From the NCBI GenBank assembly GCA_032229975.1, contig JAVXVG010000017.1, positions 62,001-126,000 of the forward strand: a stretch of DNA of 64,000 nt, in the 5' to 3' direction. The translations under genes were made by a program, and so were the position numbers. Positions 8,556-17,398 of this stretch are shown here, piece after piece. The notes beneath the pieces are model-generated. The model ran no database searches and was not told the DNA's origin. It saw only the letters and a program-made list of their open reading frames with translations. How positions within the stretch are numbered: position 1 is the first letter of the stretch; each line of letters starts with the position of its first letter. This stretch comes from JAIVGV01 sp032229975. GTDB taxonomy: Bacteria; Acidobacteriota; Blastocatellia; Pyrinomonadales; Pyrinomonadaceae.

Positions 8556-8582
8556 TCTCGCCTTTGGCGAGACAGTCTTTTT
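8556..8582 (+). terminator. possible terminator ahead of tnsA
   Basis: A 7-bp stem TCTCGCC/GGCGAGA with a TTT loop is followed, after four bases, by TCTTTTT. It could end a short leader or small RNA made from the hairpin region just upstream. The gap before the T-run weakens the call. Confidence 0.4.
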
Positions 8583-8674
8583 GTGCTTAAGACCTATATG
8601 CATTTTACCCCTCCTCAATATCGTGTCAAGTGCTTTTAGAGGACTGAGTTGAAAACTATAACGGGGGTAACTCT

Positions 8675-9526
8675 ATGCCAAGTCTAAGGCCGTTGATCAC
8701 ACCCAAGTGGATTGAAAATCGGATTAAGAAAGGATGGGGCAGTGGCACCGGTATGGAGTACATGCCTTGGCTGGTTATTCAAGATTTCGCCTCATTGGGA
8801 CGAGCGCACCGCATTAGGGGCTGGAAGCACAGTAGGGTTCACCACCTGTTTAGTGATTTAGAACGAAATGTTTTTTTGTGTTACCAGTGGCCCCTGTCAG
8901 TTATCGACATTAGAGAGCAGTTCCCTCTCCTACCGTTTGAAGAGACTATCGCAATCGCAAAAGAGATTGGGGTACGGCATCCGATTGATAGGCGCACTAA
9001 ATGTCCAATAGTAATGACTACAGATTTGCTCTTAACAGTCCAACAGGGATTGCAATCTATACATTGTCCACGCACGGTTAAATACATGAAAGATGTACTT
9101 AAGCCGCGGACGCTGGAAAAGCTTGAGATAGAGCGACGCTACTGGTTAGCACCACATAGAAAACTTAAGTTGAGAATAATCACAGAGAAGTATATCTCTC
9201 AGGCATTCATAAAAAACATGCTCTGGGTTCATCCATATTACTGGTTAACGGATTTATACCCTCTCACTTGTCAGGAGGTGAAAAAGATAGCGTCATTGCT
9301 TACCGAGTTGATCCTTAATGAGGAACTATCTCTGAGGAGAATTGCACTTAAATGTGATCGTATTCTTCGGTTAGAACAAGGTACGGGACTAGCAGTTATC
9401 CGCTATCTTCTCGCCAATCGGTTCTGGGAAGTGGACATGAATATTCGTATTCGCACCGACGCGCCCCTTGTCCTGTTAAGGCTGTCGGATTCTGGTCAGC
9501 TCAACGAAAAGAGGTTTTCCGCTTGA
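8675..9526 (+). CDS. tnsA: TnsA-like endonuclease of a Tn7-like transposon
   Basis: 283 residues, close to Tn7 TnsA in length. TnsA is a restriction-type nuclease that cuts the 5' ends of the element so that, with TnsB, it excises completely. Catalytic residues are recognisable: Glu63 in DLERN, Asp117 in MTTDLL and Lys136 in RTVKYM, followed by the characteristic 'KLEIERRYW' segment. In Tn7 the residue two before the lysine is Gln; here it is Thr134. The C-terminal part (about 170-283) should be the winged-helix region that contacts TnsC. GGGGG precedes the ATG. The stop overlaps the tnsB start by TTGA, so the two are translationally coupled. Its presence suggests cut-and-paste rather than cointegrate transposition. 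Confidence 0.9.
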   Translation: MPSLRPLITPKWIENRIKKGWGSGTGMEYMPWLVIQDFASLGRAHRIRGWKHSRVHHLFSDLERNVFLCYQWPLSVIDIREQFPLLPFEETIAIAKEIGVRHPIDRRTKCPIVMTTDLLLTVQQGLQSIHCPRTVKYMKDVLKPRTLEKLEIERRYWLAPHRKLKLRIITEKYISQAFIKNMLWVHPYYWLTDLYPLTCQEVKKIASLLTELILNEELSLRRIALKCDRILRLEQGTGLAVIRYLLANRFWEVDMNIRIRTDAPLVLLRLSDSGQLNEKRFSA

Positions 9527-11787
9527 CATTCTCAGTCAATCATCTGATCAGGTGGGGCGATGATCAATGTGATTCGCTGGCCGCTCGCGTTGAAAGGATT
9601 CTTTTCATCGATGAGATGGGCACGGACATCGCCACCATAAATATTGATAGAAACAGAGCTACGCCCGTCTGGTACAAGTATGAAGAAATTAAAGCTGCAC
9701 TCATGACAGCTGAGGCAAGCATTCTACAGATAGACCATTGTGCTCCGCGCTTGCTTACTACAAGTGATCTAGAGCAACACAATAATCAGAAGATAAAGAG
9801 GGCAAGGGATAAGCGGTGGGAAGTTATTGAGCCATTAGTCACAGGTAAGAATGCAGTCAAGATGCTTTTTCCACATGAGCGAGCTGCTCTAGTAGCGGAG
9901 AGAGCCAAGGTGGAATTCCCGCACGGGAATAATGGTTGTATGAGGACATACTCAAGGCAAAGCATATACAGTTTCGTCTATCTATGGTGGCGCGGCGGGC
10001 AGACGCAGAACGCGCTACTAGGCAAGTATCAGAACTGCGGAGCCCCTGGTAAAGCTCGTGTACAGAATGTGAAGAAACTTGGTCGCCGCAGTAAGATTAC
10101 TGCCATTACAGACCAATCTACGGGAATCGTTTTATCCTCATACTGGATGAACATCATTTGTTTGGGTTCATTGCTTTTCTTTAATAGCCAGAAAATTGGG
10201 GGGCTTCGAGCAGCATACCGCGACACCCTCCGTCACTTCTGCCCTAAGGGGAAAGTACGTAACCAGAAGGGTGAGTGGGAAATCATCATCCCTGATTACA
10301 CGAAAGGCGAAGTCTTTAGCCCCCGCCAATTCAATTATCATGTGAGAAGGCACGTTGAGAAAGACCTTCAGGAGTTCTTCTATAAAAAGTTCGGGAAGCG
10401 AAAATTCAATTTACGTTTCAGAGAATTGAAAGGTAATTCTACTAGCGAAGCCCCCTACCCCGGTGCCATCTATCAGATCGACGCAACTATAGCAGACGTA
10501 AATCTTGTCAGCCGACTTAATCGAACTCGCATCATCGGTCGCCCAGTTATTACTGTCATCATTGATGTATTTAGCCGGATGATAGTGGGCGTCTGTGTGC
10601 GTATGGAGCGAGAAGGCTGGAACGTAATCAGCCTCGCCCTGAAGAACGCAACTGAGGATAAGGTCACATTCTGTAAAAAGTATGGGGTCGAAATCACTGA
10701 GAGTGACTGGCCTGTCATAGGACTTTGTGACGCGGTGGTCGGAGATCGCGGGCCAATGAAGGGCTACAACGCTAACAATCTGGTTACCGGCCTCGGTATC
10801 TCTGTTTCCACCCTTCCTCCCTACCGCGCAGACTGGAAAGGCATTGTGGAACAGATGTTCCGCCTGATGAATATCCGTGTCATTAAACAGTTGCCAGGTG
10901 CCTTAAACCCCGAAAGAGAGCGCGGAGATAGAGATGTTCGGCTCGATGCTGTTCTAGACATAGAACAATTCACTGCCATCGTTATCAAGGCCATCCTCTA
11001 CCACAATAATCATCATTATATGAGTGCTTACCCCATGGATCGGGACATGATAACCGCTGGAGTTAAACCCATCCCACGCGAACTCTTTATATGGGGTAGG
11101 GAGAACAGATCTGGTACCCCAAGACATAAGGAGCCTGAGGCAATACGTGTTCACCTGCTGCCCGGCGGCGAGGCTACAGTCACACCCAGAGGGATCAGAT
11201 TCAAAGGGGAGTTTTACACCTGTCAACTGGCTGAAGACGAGAATTGGCGTTTTATCGCTAGAAACCGGGGTGCATGGAAAGAAAATATCGCTTATGATCC
11301 CCGACTACCCGGCATCATCTACCTTCGCCCCGCTGGCTTACCATCAATTCCATGTCACCTCATGGATCCCGAATCAATAGCGGCAAAAGCTGATATGGCT
11401 GAAATCGAAGAATACCGCGAGCGTAAGAATATAGACGACCAACGGGCTGAAGTGACAAACGTACAAGGGCGGGTAAACCTCGACGCCGGCATTGACGATA
11501 TTGTTGCACAGGCCCAAGAGATATGTGCTGAAGCTCGCGCCCAGGCCCCTGTTGAGAGCAAGTCATCACGGCTCAGCAACATAAATGAAAACAGACAAGC
11601 TGAGATTGACAAGATGAATGAAGAATATCGCCGGGATCGACTTGAGGAACTGGGCATCTTTAATCCAGAGCGAACTTCTATAACCTCTCCGCCGGACACC
11701 GGTGAAGAACATATCCCACGGCCTAGGTTCTCAAACGTACTTTCAATTCAAGAGAGAAAGATGAAGCAGCATGGCGAGAAGAAATAG
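9523..11787 (+). CDS. tnsB: TnsB-like DDE transposase of a Tn7-like transposon
   Basis: 754 residues. The retroviral-integrase-type core has Asp320 (YQIDATIAD), Asp408 (VVGDRGPMKG) and Glu443 (DWKGIVEQMF), with 35 residues between the last two, the classic DD(35)E. The N-terminal ~300 residues should contain the helical domains that bind repeated sites in the transposon ends. The C-terminal ~150 residues are charged and probably flexible, as in TnsB, where the tail contacts TnsC. The start is TTG, overlapping the tnsA stop. The gene overlaps tnsC by 17 bases. Direct repeats at 24123-24264 are the probable binding sites. Confidence 0.93.
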   Translation: MTFSVNHLIRWGDDQCDSLAARVERILFIDEMGTDIATINIDRNRATPVWYKYEEIKAALMTAEASILQIDHCAPRLLTTSDLEQHNNQKIKRARDKRWEVIEPLVTGKNAVKMLFPHERAALVAERAKVEFPHGNNGCMRTYSRQSIYSFVYLWWRGGQTQNALLGKYQNCGAPGKARVQNVKKLGRRSKITAITDQSTGIVLSSYWMNIICLGSLLFFNSQKIGGLRAAYRDTLRHFCPKGKVRNQKGEWEIIIPDYTKGEVFSPRQFNYHVRRHVEKDLQEFFYKKFGKRKFNLRFRELKGNSTSEAPYPGAIYQIDATIADVNLVSRLNRTRIIGRPVITVIIDVFSRMIVGVCVRMEREGWNVISLALKNATEDKVTFCKKYGVEITESDWPVIGLCDAVVGDRGPMKGYNANNLVTGLGISVSTLPPYRADWKGIVEQMFRLMNIRVIKQLPGALNPERERGDRDVRLDAVLDIEQFTAIVIKAILYHNNHHYMSAYPMDRDMITAGVKPIPRELFIWGRENRSGTPRHKEPEAIRVHLLPGGEATVTPRGIRFKGEFYTCQLAEDENWRFIARNRGAWKENIAYDPRLPGIIYLRPAGLPSIPCHLMDPESIAAKADMAEIEEYRERKNIDDQRAEVTNVQGRVNLDAGIDDIVAQAQEICAEARAQAPVESKSSRLSNINENRQAEIDKMNEEYRRDRLEELGIFNPERTSITSPPDTGEEHIPRPRFSNVLSIQERKMKQHGEKK

Positions 11788-13318
11788 TTCTTACCAGCAA
11801 CCTCCACCCTTGTCTGTTGTTCGTGGCGAGCAAGTTAATGCCACCTACACAGACCAGCTAATCCCTGAGTATCAGGGCAACCCTCTTATCGAGGCACTGC
11901 CCCACCTCTGGTCAACAGAAGAAGTAGAGGAGATGCTTTCTTACTACCCGCACTATGCTGCCTCACAGCGTGAATTAGCCAGCGAACTCCGACTTCATCT
12001 TCTTGAAAATACGAGAGAGTTTTTCATCCCGCAGGGGATTCACTACGAAATTCATTTATCAATCTCGAATATGCTCCGGCGTGGTTACATTGACCGCAAT
12101 CCGATGGGTAGAGGTATGTGGGCGAGCCAACCAAGAAAGGTTGAGCAGTTAGGTGACAGATTACAAAGAAGGAGTTTCTTACGTTCTAAGGCAAGGGGGC
12201 TTTGTATAGTCGGTGTGGGTGGTCTGGGGAAGTCTACAGCAGTAGAGAACATACTATCCTTATACCCGCAAGTCATTACTCACAGTAGGCACAATGCTCA
12301 AGACCTGATCCTCAAACAACTGGTCTGGGTGAAACTGCAATGTCCCAATGATGGGTCGTTAAGAGGCATGTGCATCAACTTCATTCAGGAGGTCGATGAC
12401 ATCATCGGAACTAACTACGTGAAATTCTATAGCACGCGGCGCAGCACGCTCGATGAGCTACTTCTTAGCATGGCTCGGGTAGCATCGAATCATTTTCTGG
12501 GCGTAATCGTTTTTGATGAGATACAGGATTTAAGTGAAGCAAAAAGTGGTGGTGCCACCCGCATGCTTAATTTCTTTGTGCAGCTAGAGAACACTTTAGG
12601 TATCCCATTCATCCTTATCGGTACTCCGAAAGCGAGGGCGTTATTTTCAGGAGAGTTTCGTCAGGCAAGGCGCATCAGCGAACAGGGAGATATTTATTGG
12701 CGACCTATGAAGGAGGTTGCGGATAAAGAAGAGCCAAGCGCCCCAGACATGTGCGATCCGGATTGGGATGTCTTTGTCCGCGCGATGTGGAGATACTGGT
12801 ATCTTAAGAAGGAACATCCATTACCGAAGAATTTGCTCAAAGAGCCGTCTGTAAGAACACTCTATGAAGAGTCCAAAGGCATTACAGCGCTCGTCGTTAC
12901 AATCTTCTTCTTAGCCCAACGCCGAGCTATCACGAGCGGTGTTGAGGATTTGACTCCCAAGGTTATCAGGTCTGCTGTCAAAGATAATCAGCATTTTGTG
13001 AAGCATCTGCTTATGCGAATGCAAGAAACGCCTCAAGGCGCATCTTCTCCGCGCGCCATTTCTGACCTTGATCTTTCGGCGTGGCTTAAGGCTGTACCCT
13101 TAAAACAGAAAAACAGGAACGCGCCGATATCACCACCGGCAGATGCTTTTCCAACGGAAATGAAAAAAGAGGCAGTTAGTGATAAATCTTCGCCCCAGCG
13201 AATTGCTAGTAAACGTAAGGGTGGTAAGGCTGCTCAGACCTTCGATAAAGATGATTTTAGAGCCATTACAGATGACAAAGCTAATGACAGCTTAGGCTCT
13301 CCCGATGAATTTTCCTGA
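11771..13318 (+). CDS. tnsC: TnsC-like AAA+ transposition regulator
   Basis: 515 residues. It has Walker A GVGGLGKS (148-155), Walker B VIVFDEIQD (245-253) and a sensor-like ILIGTPKA, in the TnsC/TniB family of AAA+ ATPases. TnsC polymerises on target DNA, links the TnsD/TniQ target selector to TnsA and TnsB, and confers target immunity. The N-terminal ~130 residues are an extension with winged-helix-like content, and the C-terminal ~100 residues are low-complexity and charged. It starts inside the end of tnsB, and the stop lies 29 bp before the first tnsD-like gene. Confidence 0.92.
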   Translation: MARRNSSYQQPPPLSVVRGEQVNATYTDQLIPEYQGNPLIEALPHLWSTEEVEEMLSYYPHYAASQRELASELRLHLLENTREFFIPQGIHYEIHLSISNMLRRGYIDRNPMGRGMWASQPRKVEQLGDRLQRRSFLRSKARGLCIVGVGGLGKSTAVENILSLYPQVITHSRHNAQDLILKQLVWVKLQCPNDGSLRGMCINFIQEVDDIIGTNYVKFYSTRRSTLDELLLSMARVASNHFLGVIVFDEIQDLSEAKSGGATRMLNFFVQLENTLGIPFILIGTPKARALFSGEFRQARRISEQGDIYWRPMKEVADKEEPSAPDMCDPDWDVFVRAMWRYWYLKKEHPLPKNLLKEPSVRTLYEESKGITALVVTIFFLAQRRAITSGVEDLTPKVIRSAVKDNQHFVKHLLMRMQETPQGASSPRAISDLDLSAWLKAVPLKQKNRNAPISPPADAFPTEMKKEAVSDKSSPQRIASKRKGGKAAQTFDKDDFRAITDDKANDSLGSPDEFS

Positions 13319-13347
13319 GCATAGCCCACTACTGCATACACACTAAG

Positions 13348-15330
13348 ATGATCGGCTTCTTTCCGAGTGTATACCCTGGCGAACTATTCTACAGTTTGTG
13401 CGCTCGCTATAGTGAGCGGGTACACTATCCCAGCACCTTCGCTGTTAATGCAGAATTATTTGGCTCTAATCATGGGTGGGGGACCGTCGGCATACCTGTG
13501 CGCCTAAATCACTTTGTTTCAACACTGCCTGCCGGCCAACCTTATTCCGTCGATGATTTCATTGCTAACAACACCCTTCTTCCCTACTACACTCCTTTTT
13601 TTCCCGTAGAAAGGATCTGTAGGATGTTGAAGGTCATGAAGGGCTCCGCTGATGCGGTAAAACAATCGCTTTCAGGTACTTTTAACTCTTCCGTTAAGCC
13701 GCCAGCGCGCTTGCGGTTTTGCCCCTTATGCTTGAAGAGGGATACGCGTAAATATGGGGAACTCTACTGGCATCGGCTGCACCAAGCCCCAGGAGTAGAG
13801 GTCTGCCCCGCTCATCTCATTCTCCTTGAATACAGCGACATTCCTTCTCATAACCAAGGGAACTCACAAAGATTCGTTTCGGCTGCGCATCTATCATTCT
13901 TTATAACGCCGAAGCGTCTTGATACTACAAATCGCACTCATCAAACCCTATTGAGGATTGCCCAAGACATCCAGTGGCTACTAGGACAGCGTGATCTCTC
14001 GTCTAATTTCGGCTCCCTCCATATTTGTTACAAGAACATTTTGGCTGAGCGAGGTTTAATTCACACCGGCAGCTTGAAGCTGCGCACATTATGCGATGGA
14101 TTTCAGATGTTCTATCCTTCGCAACTGCTGAGCCTTTTGCAGTGTCAGTTCGATAAGCGGGGGAACAGCAACTGGCTGTCAAGACTTTTACCCTACCTCA
14201 ACCGAGGTATAGCTTCTCACCCTCTAAGACACTTGCTCCTCATCCAATTCCTCGGATACACGGCAGAATCATTCTTCAGGCGTTGTCAGATGGCGGAGCC
14301 TTTCAAGCCGCTTCCCTCGAAAAAACCTTTGAACGAAGTGCTTTGGGTCTGCCTTAATCCAGCTTGTGACTTCTTTCGCCGGCAGCCCCTAAATGATTGT
14401 GCGGTTACTTATGACAATCAAGGCGGAAGATACTACGGCACGTTTCAGTGCGTGTGTGGGTTCACTCATACCCGAAGAGTTCCTATCACACATGAAGACC
14501 GTTTTAGGGTGGGCATAGTCAAGGCTTACGGGCCGATTTGGGAGACTGCCCTGAGAGAACTGTGGAATAATCCATACTTCACTCTAAAGGATATTGCCTC
14601 AGAACTCGGAGTCTACCACTGGACAGTTAAGTACCAAGCTCTGCGACTTGATCTTACATTCCCCCGACCTGGCCCTGGACGACCCTCAACGCAGCTATCG
14701 CTTAGACATGTGGCGCGACTAAAGAAAGTTCGACGCACAGAACCTGACAAGTTAAAGAACTACAGAAGTAGGTGGTTAGCTAATCTGAAGCTGAATAAAG
14801 GGGCAAGCCGCTCGACCTTGAGACGGAAGCTGATTCATGTCCACTACTGGTTAAGTAAGCATGATCGGGAATGGCTGGAGTCTCACATGCCGCCGCCTCG
14901 CTGGAGTAGCGGCCCATCCCGCGTACGCGACTGGAATAGCCGTGACTCTCAATTGGCAACGGAGATTCACCACACCGCGTTGCAACTGATGAATACCGAG
15001 GGTCGCCCTGTTAGGATAACCAAGAGCGCTATATTTAGAGACAGAAAGCTATACAAGTACCTCCTTAATAGGAAAACCGCCGCCAAACTCCCCCTGACTC
15101 AAAAAGCACTATCTGAAGTGGTAGAGACGCGCGTTCAGTTTTCACGTCGTCGTATTAAATGGGCTGTTGCCTGCTTCACCCGAGAAGGCGTTGTTCCCTC
15201 CTTCACCAGATTGGCTGAGCGCGCAGGAGTGACTAACTCAGCCTACGTACCAGAAGTTACAACCGTGCTTGAATCTGCCGTCCTCTCGCTGCGGTGCATA
15301 GGTAATGCCTCTGTAGTGAAGGTGGCTTAG
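13348..15330 (+). CDS. tniQ: TnsD/TniQ-family target selector, first copy
   Basis: 660 residues, long like TnsD. It opens with the family signature 'FFPSVYPGELFYSLCARY'. A zinc-binding site follows at C125, C128, H145, C153 and H156 (CPLC ... CPAH). A second cysteine group near residues 330-375 (CLNPAC ... CVCGF) probably binds another zinc. A helix-turn-helix segment comes next (LKDIASELGVYHWTVKY), with a long basic C-terminal region. These proteins bind a specific attachment sequence and recruit TnsC. It is followed after 31 bp by a clear paralogue. The attachment site it recognises is not shown by the sequence. Confidence 0.88.
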   Translation: MIGFFPSVYPGELFYSLCARYSERVHYPSTFAVNAELFGSNHGWGTVGIPVRLNHFVSTLPAGQPYSVDDFIANNTLLPYYTPFFPVERICRMLKVMKGSADAVKQSLSGTFNSSVKPPARLRFCPLCLKRDTRKYGELYWHRLHQAPGVEVCPAHLILLEYSDIPSHNQGNSQRFVSAAHLSFFITPKRLDTTNRTHQTLLRIAQDIQWLLGQRDLSSNFGSLHICYKNILAERGLIHTGSLKLRTLCDGFQMFYPSQLLSLLQCQFDKRGNSNWLSRLLPYLNRGIASHPLRHLLLIQFLGYTAESFFRRCQMAEPFKPLPSKKPLNEVLWVCLNPACDFFRRQPLNDCAVTYDNQGGRYYGTFQCVCGFTHTRRVPITHEDRFRVGIVKAYGPIWETALRELWNNPYFTLKDIASELGVYHWTVKYQALRLDLTFPRPGPGRPSTQLSLRHVARLKKVRRTEPDKLKNYRSRWLANLKLNKGASRSTLRRKLIHVHYWLSKHDREWLESHMPPPRWSSGPSRVRDWNSRDSQLATEIHHTALQLMNTEGRPVRITKSAIFRDRKLYKYLLNRKTAAKLPLTQKALSEVVETRVQFSRRRIKWAVACFTREGVVPSFTRLAERAGVTNSAYVPEVTTVLESAVLSLRCIGNASVVKVA

Positions 15331-15361
15331 GGACGGATGCCCCAGCCCAAACCTCCGACTC

Positions 15362-17314
15362 ATGCTCGGCCATTTTCCCAGCCTCTACCCGGATGAATTG
15401 CTATACAGCGCCTGCGCGAGGTTCGCAGTTCGTGCGGGATACGCAAGTGTTAAGTCAGTCCTCGATGAGCTATTCGGAGCGCCCACGGCCACGGCAATAA
15501 TAGATCTGCCTAATCGCCTCGGCTTTCTTGCCGCGGCTCTGCCCGCAAATTCTTCGCTCACAGCGGACCGCCTCATAGACCAACACACGTTGCTCCCCTT
15601 CTTTAGTGCTTTCCAACCAGCCAGTCGCATTGAACAATTGCGTGAAGATCTGAAAGGCACTCACGGTCCTGCCGGGCATATGCGTTCGGGGATTATGGCG
15701 AGCCGTAACCCTATGCCCGGACATCTGAGATTCTGCCCTTTATGCAAGCAAGAAGATGAGGATTCTTTCGGGGAGACTTACTGGCATAGGCTTCACCAGC
15801 TGCCAAGTGTCGTAGTCTGCTCGCCACACCGAGCTTTCCTCGAAAACAGCGGGGTCAACCTTCGTGCTGGTAGAAGACACCTGCAGTTCATCCCTGCCGA
15901 ACAAATTACTAGAACGATATCTGTTCGCCATGTTGACAAAGAGGATCCCAATCACCACAGACTTCTACAGATCGCACAAGATGCACAATGGCTTCTTGAA
16001 CATCCAAGCGACAGCACAAGTCTCAAAGCTTTACACATCCGCTATCTGCGGTTATTGCTTAAACGTGGAATAGCAACATACACCGGCAGTATTCGTGTAA
16101 AGAAGCTTCTCAATGGGTTCAGTAGCTTTTACTCACCTTCCCTGCTGAAGCTTTTGAACTGTGAGTTGAGAGGCCGTGACATCGAGAAAGCCAATTGGCT
16201 GCTACGTCTTGTGCGCCCTCCGAAACATGCACAGCACCCGCTTTATCATCTGCTGCTCATCCAGTTCCTCGGCTACACCGTAGAAGAGTTCTTCCAGTTA
16301 CCGGAAGAGTTTCATCCATTCGGAGAAGGCCCTTGGCCGTGCCTGAATCCTGCTGCCGCTCACTACAGACGCCCTGTGATTATGGAATGCCAACTCGGTG
16401 AAAGGCTTAGATATGGAAAGCCGGCGGGGAGGTTTAGCTGTGAGTGCGGATTTGCATATGTCCGCACCGGCCCTGACTCCTCGCTGATAGATAGGTTCCG
16501 CGTCGGCAAGACAATCTCGTTCGGGCAGTTTTGGGAGGCTAAGCTAACGCAGCTATGGAATGACTCGACACTGAGCATTAGCGAGATCGGGAGAAGGCTC
16601 GGCGTAGATCCGCTGACGATACGCAGGCATGCAACCCGCCTGAAGCTATCATTCTCCCGGTCTGACAAGGAGTTGAAGCAGCTCACTCATTCCACTCGGC
16701 TCAAAGGGAAGGTTGTCTCAGCAGCATGGGAGAAAAAGCGATGCAGATGCCGCTATAAATGGCTATCTGAAATGAAGCAGAAGCGAGAAATCACACTGAA
16801 GGATCTGCGGTGCAAACTCCCTCATGAATACGCGTGGCTACTGCAAAATGACTCCGAATGGTTGGAGAGATATAAACCTCATCCTTGGCGACACAGTCTA
16901 TCTACAACCAGTGTTGACTGGAAGAGGCGTGATGCTGAGCACGCCGCCGCCGTGAAGGCCGCGGCTTCACGCCTAAAGGAGACACCCGGCCGACTGGTGC
17001 GAGTGACGAAGACTGCCATCGGGAGGGAAATAGGAGCAGTATCATTATTGCGTCAGAAGCTACATAAGATGCCGATTACCGCTCAAATCTTAGTGAAAGT
17101 TGTTGAGACTCGTGAGGCGTATGCCGTGCGGCGTATTTGGCAGGCTTCTTCCCTCTTTCTCCAAGAGAATACAGTTCCTCGGGAATGGCAGTTGTTATTG
17201 CGAGCAGGCGCTTTCGGCCTAAGGGATATTTCGGAAGTAAAAGTTGCAATAAAGTCCGCTATGGATTTTATCGATACAGAACTGTCAACAAAGAAGAGAA
17301 TGCACATTAGCTAA
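15362..17314 (+). CDS. tniQ: TnsD/TniQ-family target selector, second tandem copy
   Basis: 650 residues, collinear with the preceding gene through its whole length: 'HFPSLYPDELLYSACARF' start, zinc ligands at the same residue numbers (C125, C128, H145, C153, H156) and a matching helix-turn-helix (ISEIGRRLGVDPLTIRR). In the second cysteine group one ligand has changed (CLNPAA where copy one has CLNPAC), so that zinc site may be lost. The two copies have clearly diverged, and so may recognise different targets or act as a heterodimer. Tandem selectors give some Tn7-like elements two insertion pathways. Confidence 0.88.
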   Translation: MLGHFPSLYPDELLYSACARFAVRAGYASVKSVLDELFGAPTATAIIDLPNRLGFLAAALPANSSLTADRLIDQHTLLPFFSAFQPASRIEQLREDLKGTHGPAGHMRSGIMASRNPMPGHLRFCPLCKQEDEDSFGETYWHRLHQLPSVVVCSPHRAFLENSGVNLRAGRRHLQFIPAEQITRTISVRHVDKEDPNHHRLLQIAQDAQWLLEHPSDSTSLKALHIRYLRLLLKRGIATYTGSIRVKKLLNGFSSFYSPSLLKLLNCELRGRDIEKANWLLRLVRPPKHAQHPLYHLLLIQFLGYTVEEFFQLPEEFHPFGEGPWPCLNPAAAHYRRPVIMECQLGERLRYGKPAGRFSCECGFAYVRTGPDSSLIDRFRVGKTISFGQFWEAKLTQLWNDSTLSISEIGRRLGVDPLTIRRHATRLKLSFSRSDKELKQLTHSTRLKGKVVSAAWEKKRCRCRYKWLSEMKQKREITLKDLRCKLPHEYAWLLQNDSEWLERYKPHPWRHSLSTTSVDWKRRDAEHAAAVKAAASRLKETPGRLVRVTKTAIGREIGAVSLLRQKLHKMPITAQILVKVVETREAYAVRRIWQASSLFLQENTVPREWQLLLRAGAFGLRDISEVKVAIKSAMDFIDTELSTKKRMHIS

Positions 17315-17398
17315 TGGATATTGACATCAGTATTTCGATGGACATATGTTGCTCTTGATGTAATTGGCACACATTCTAACAAGAGGCTTTATGTGCTT

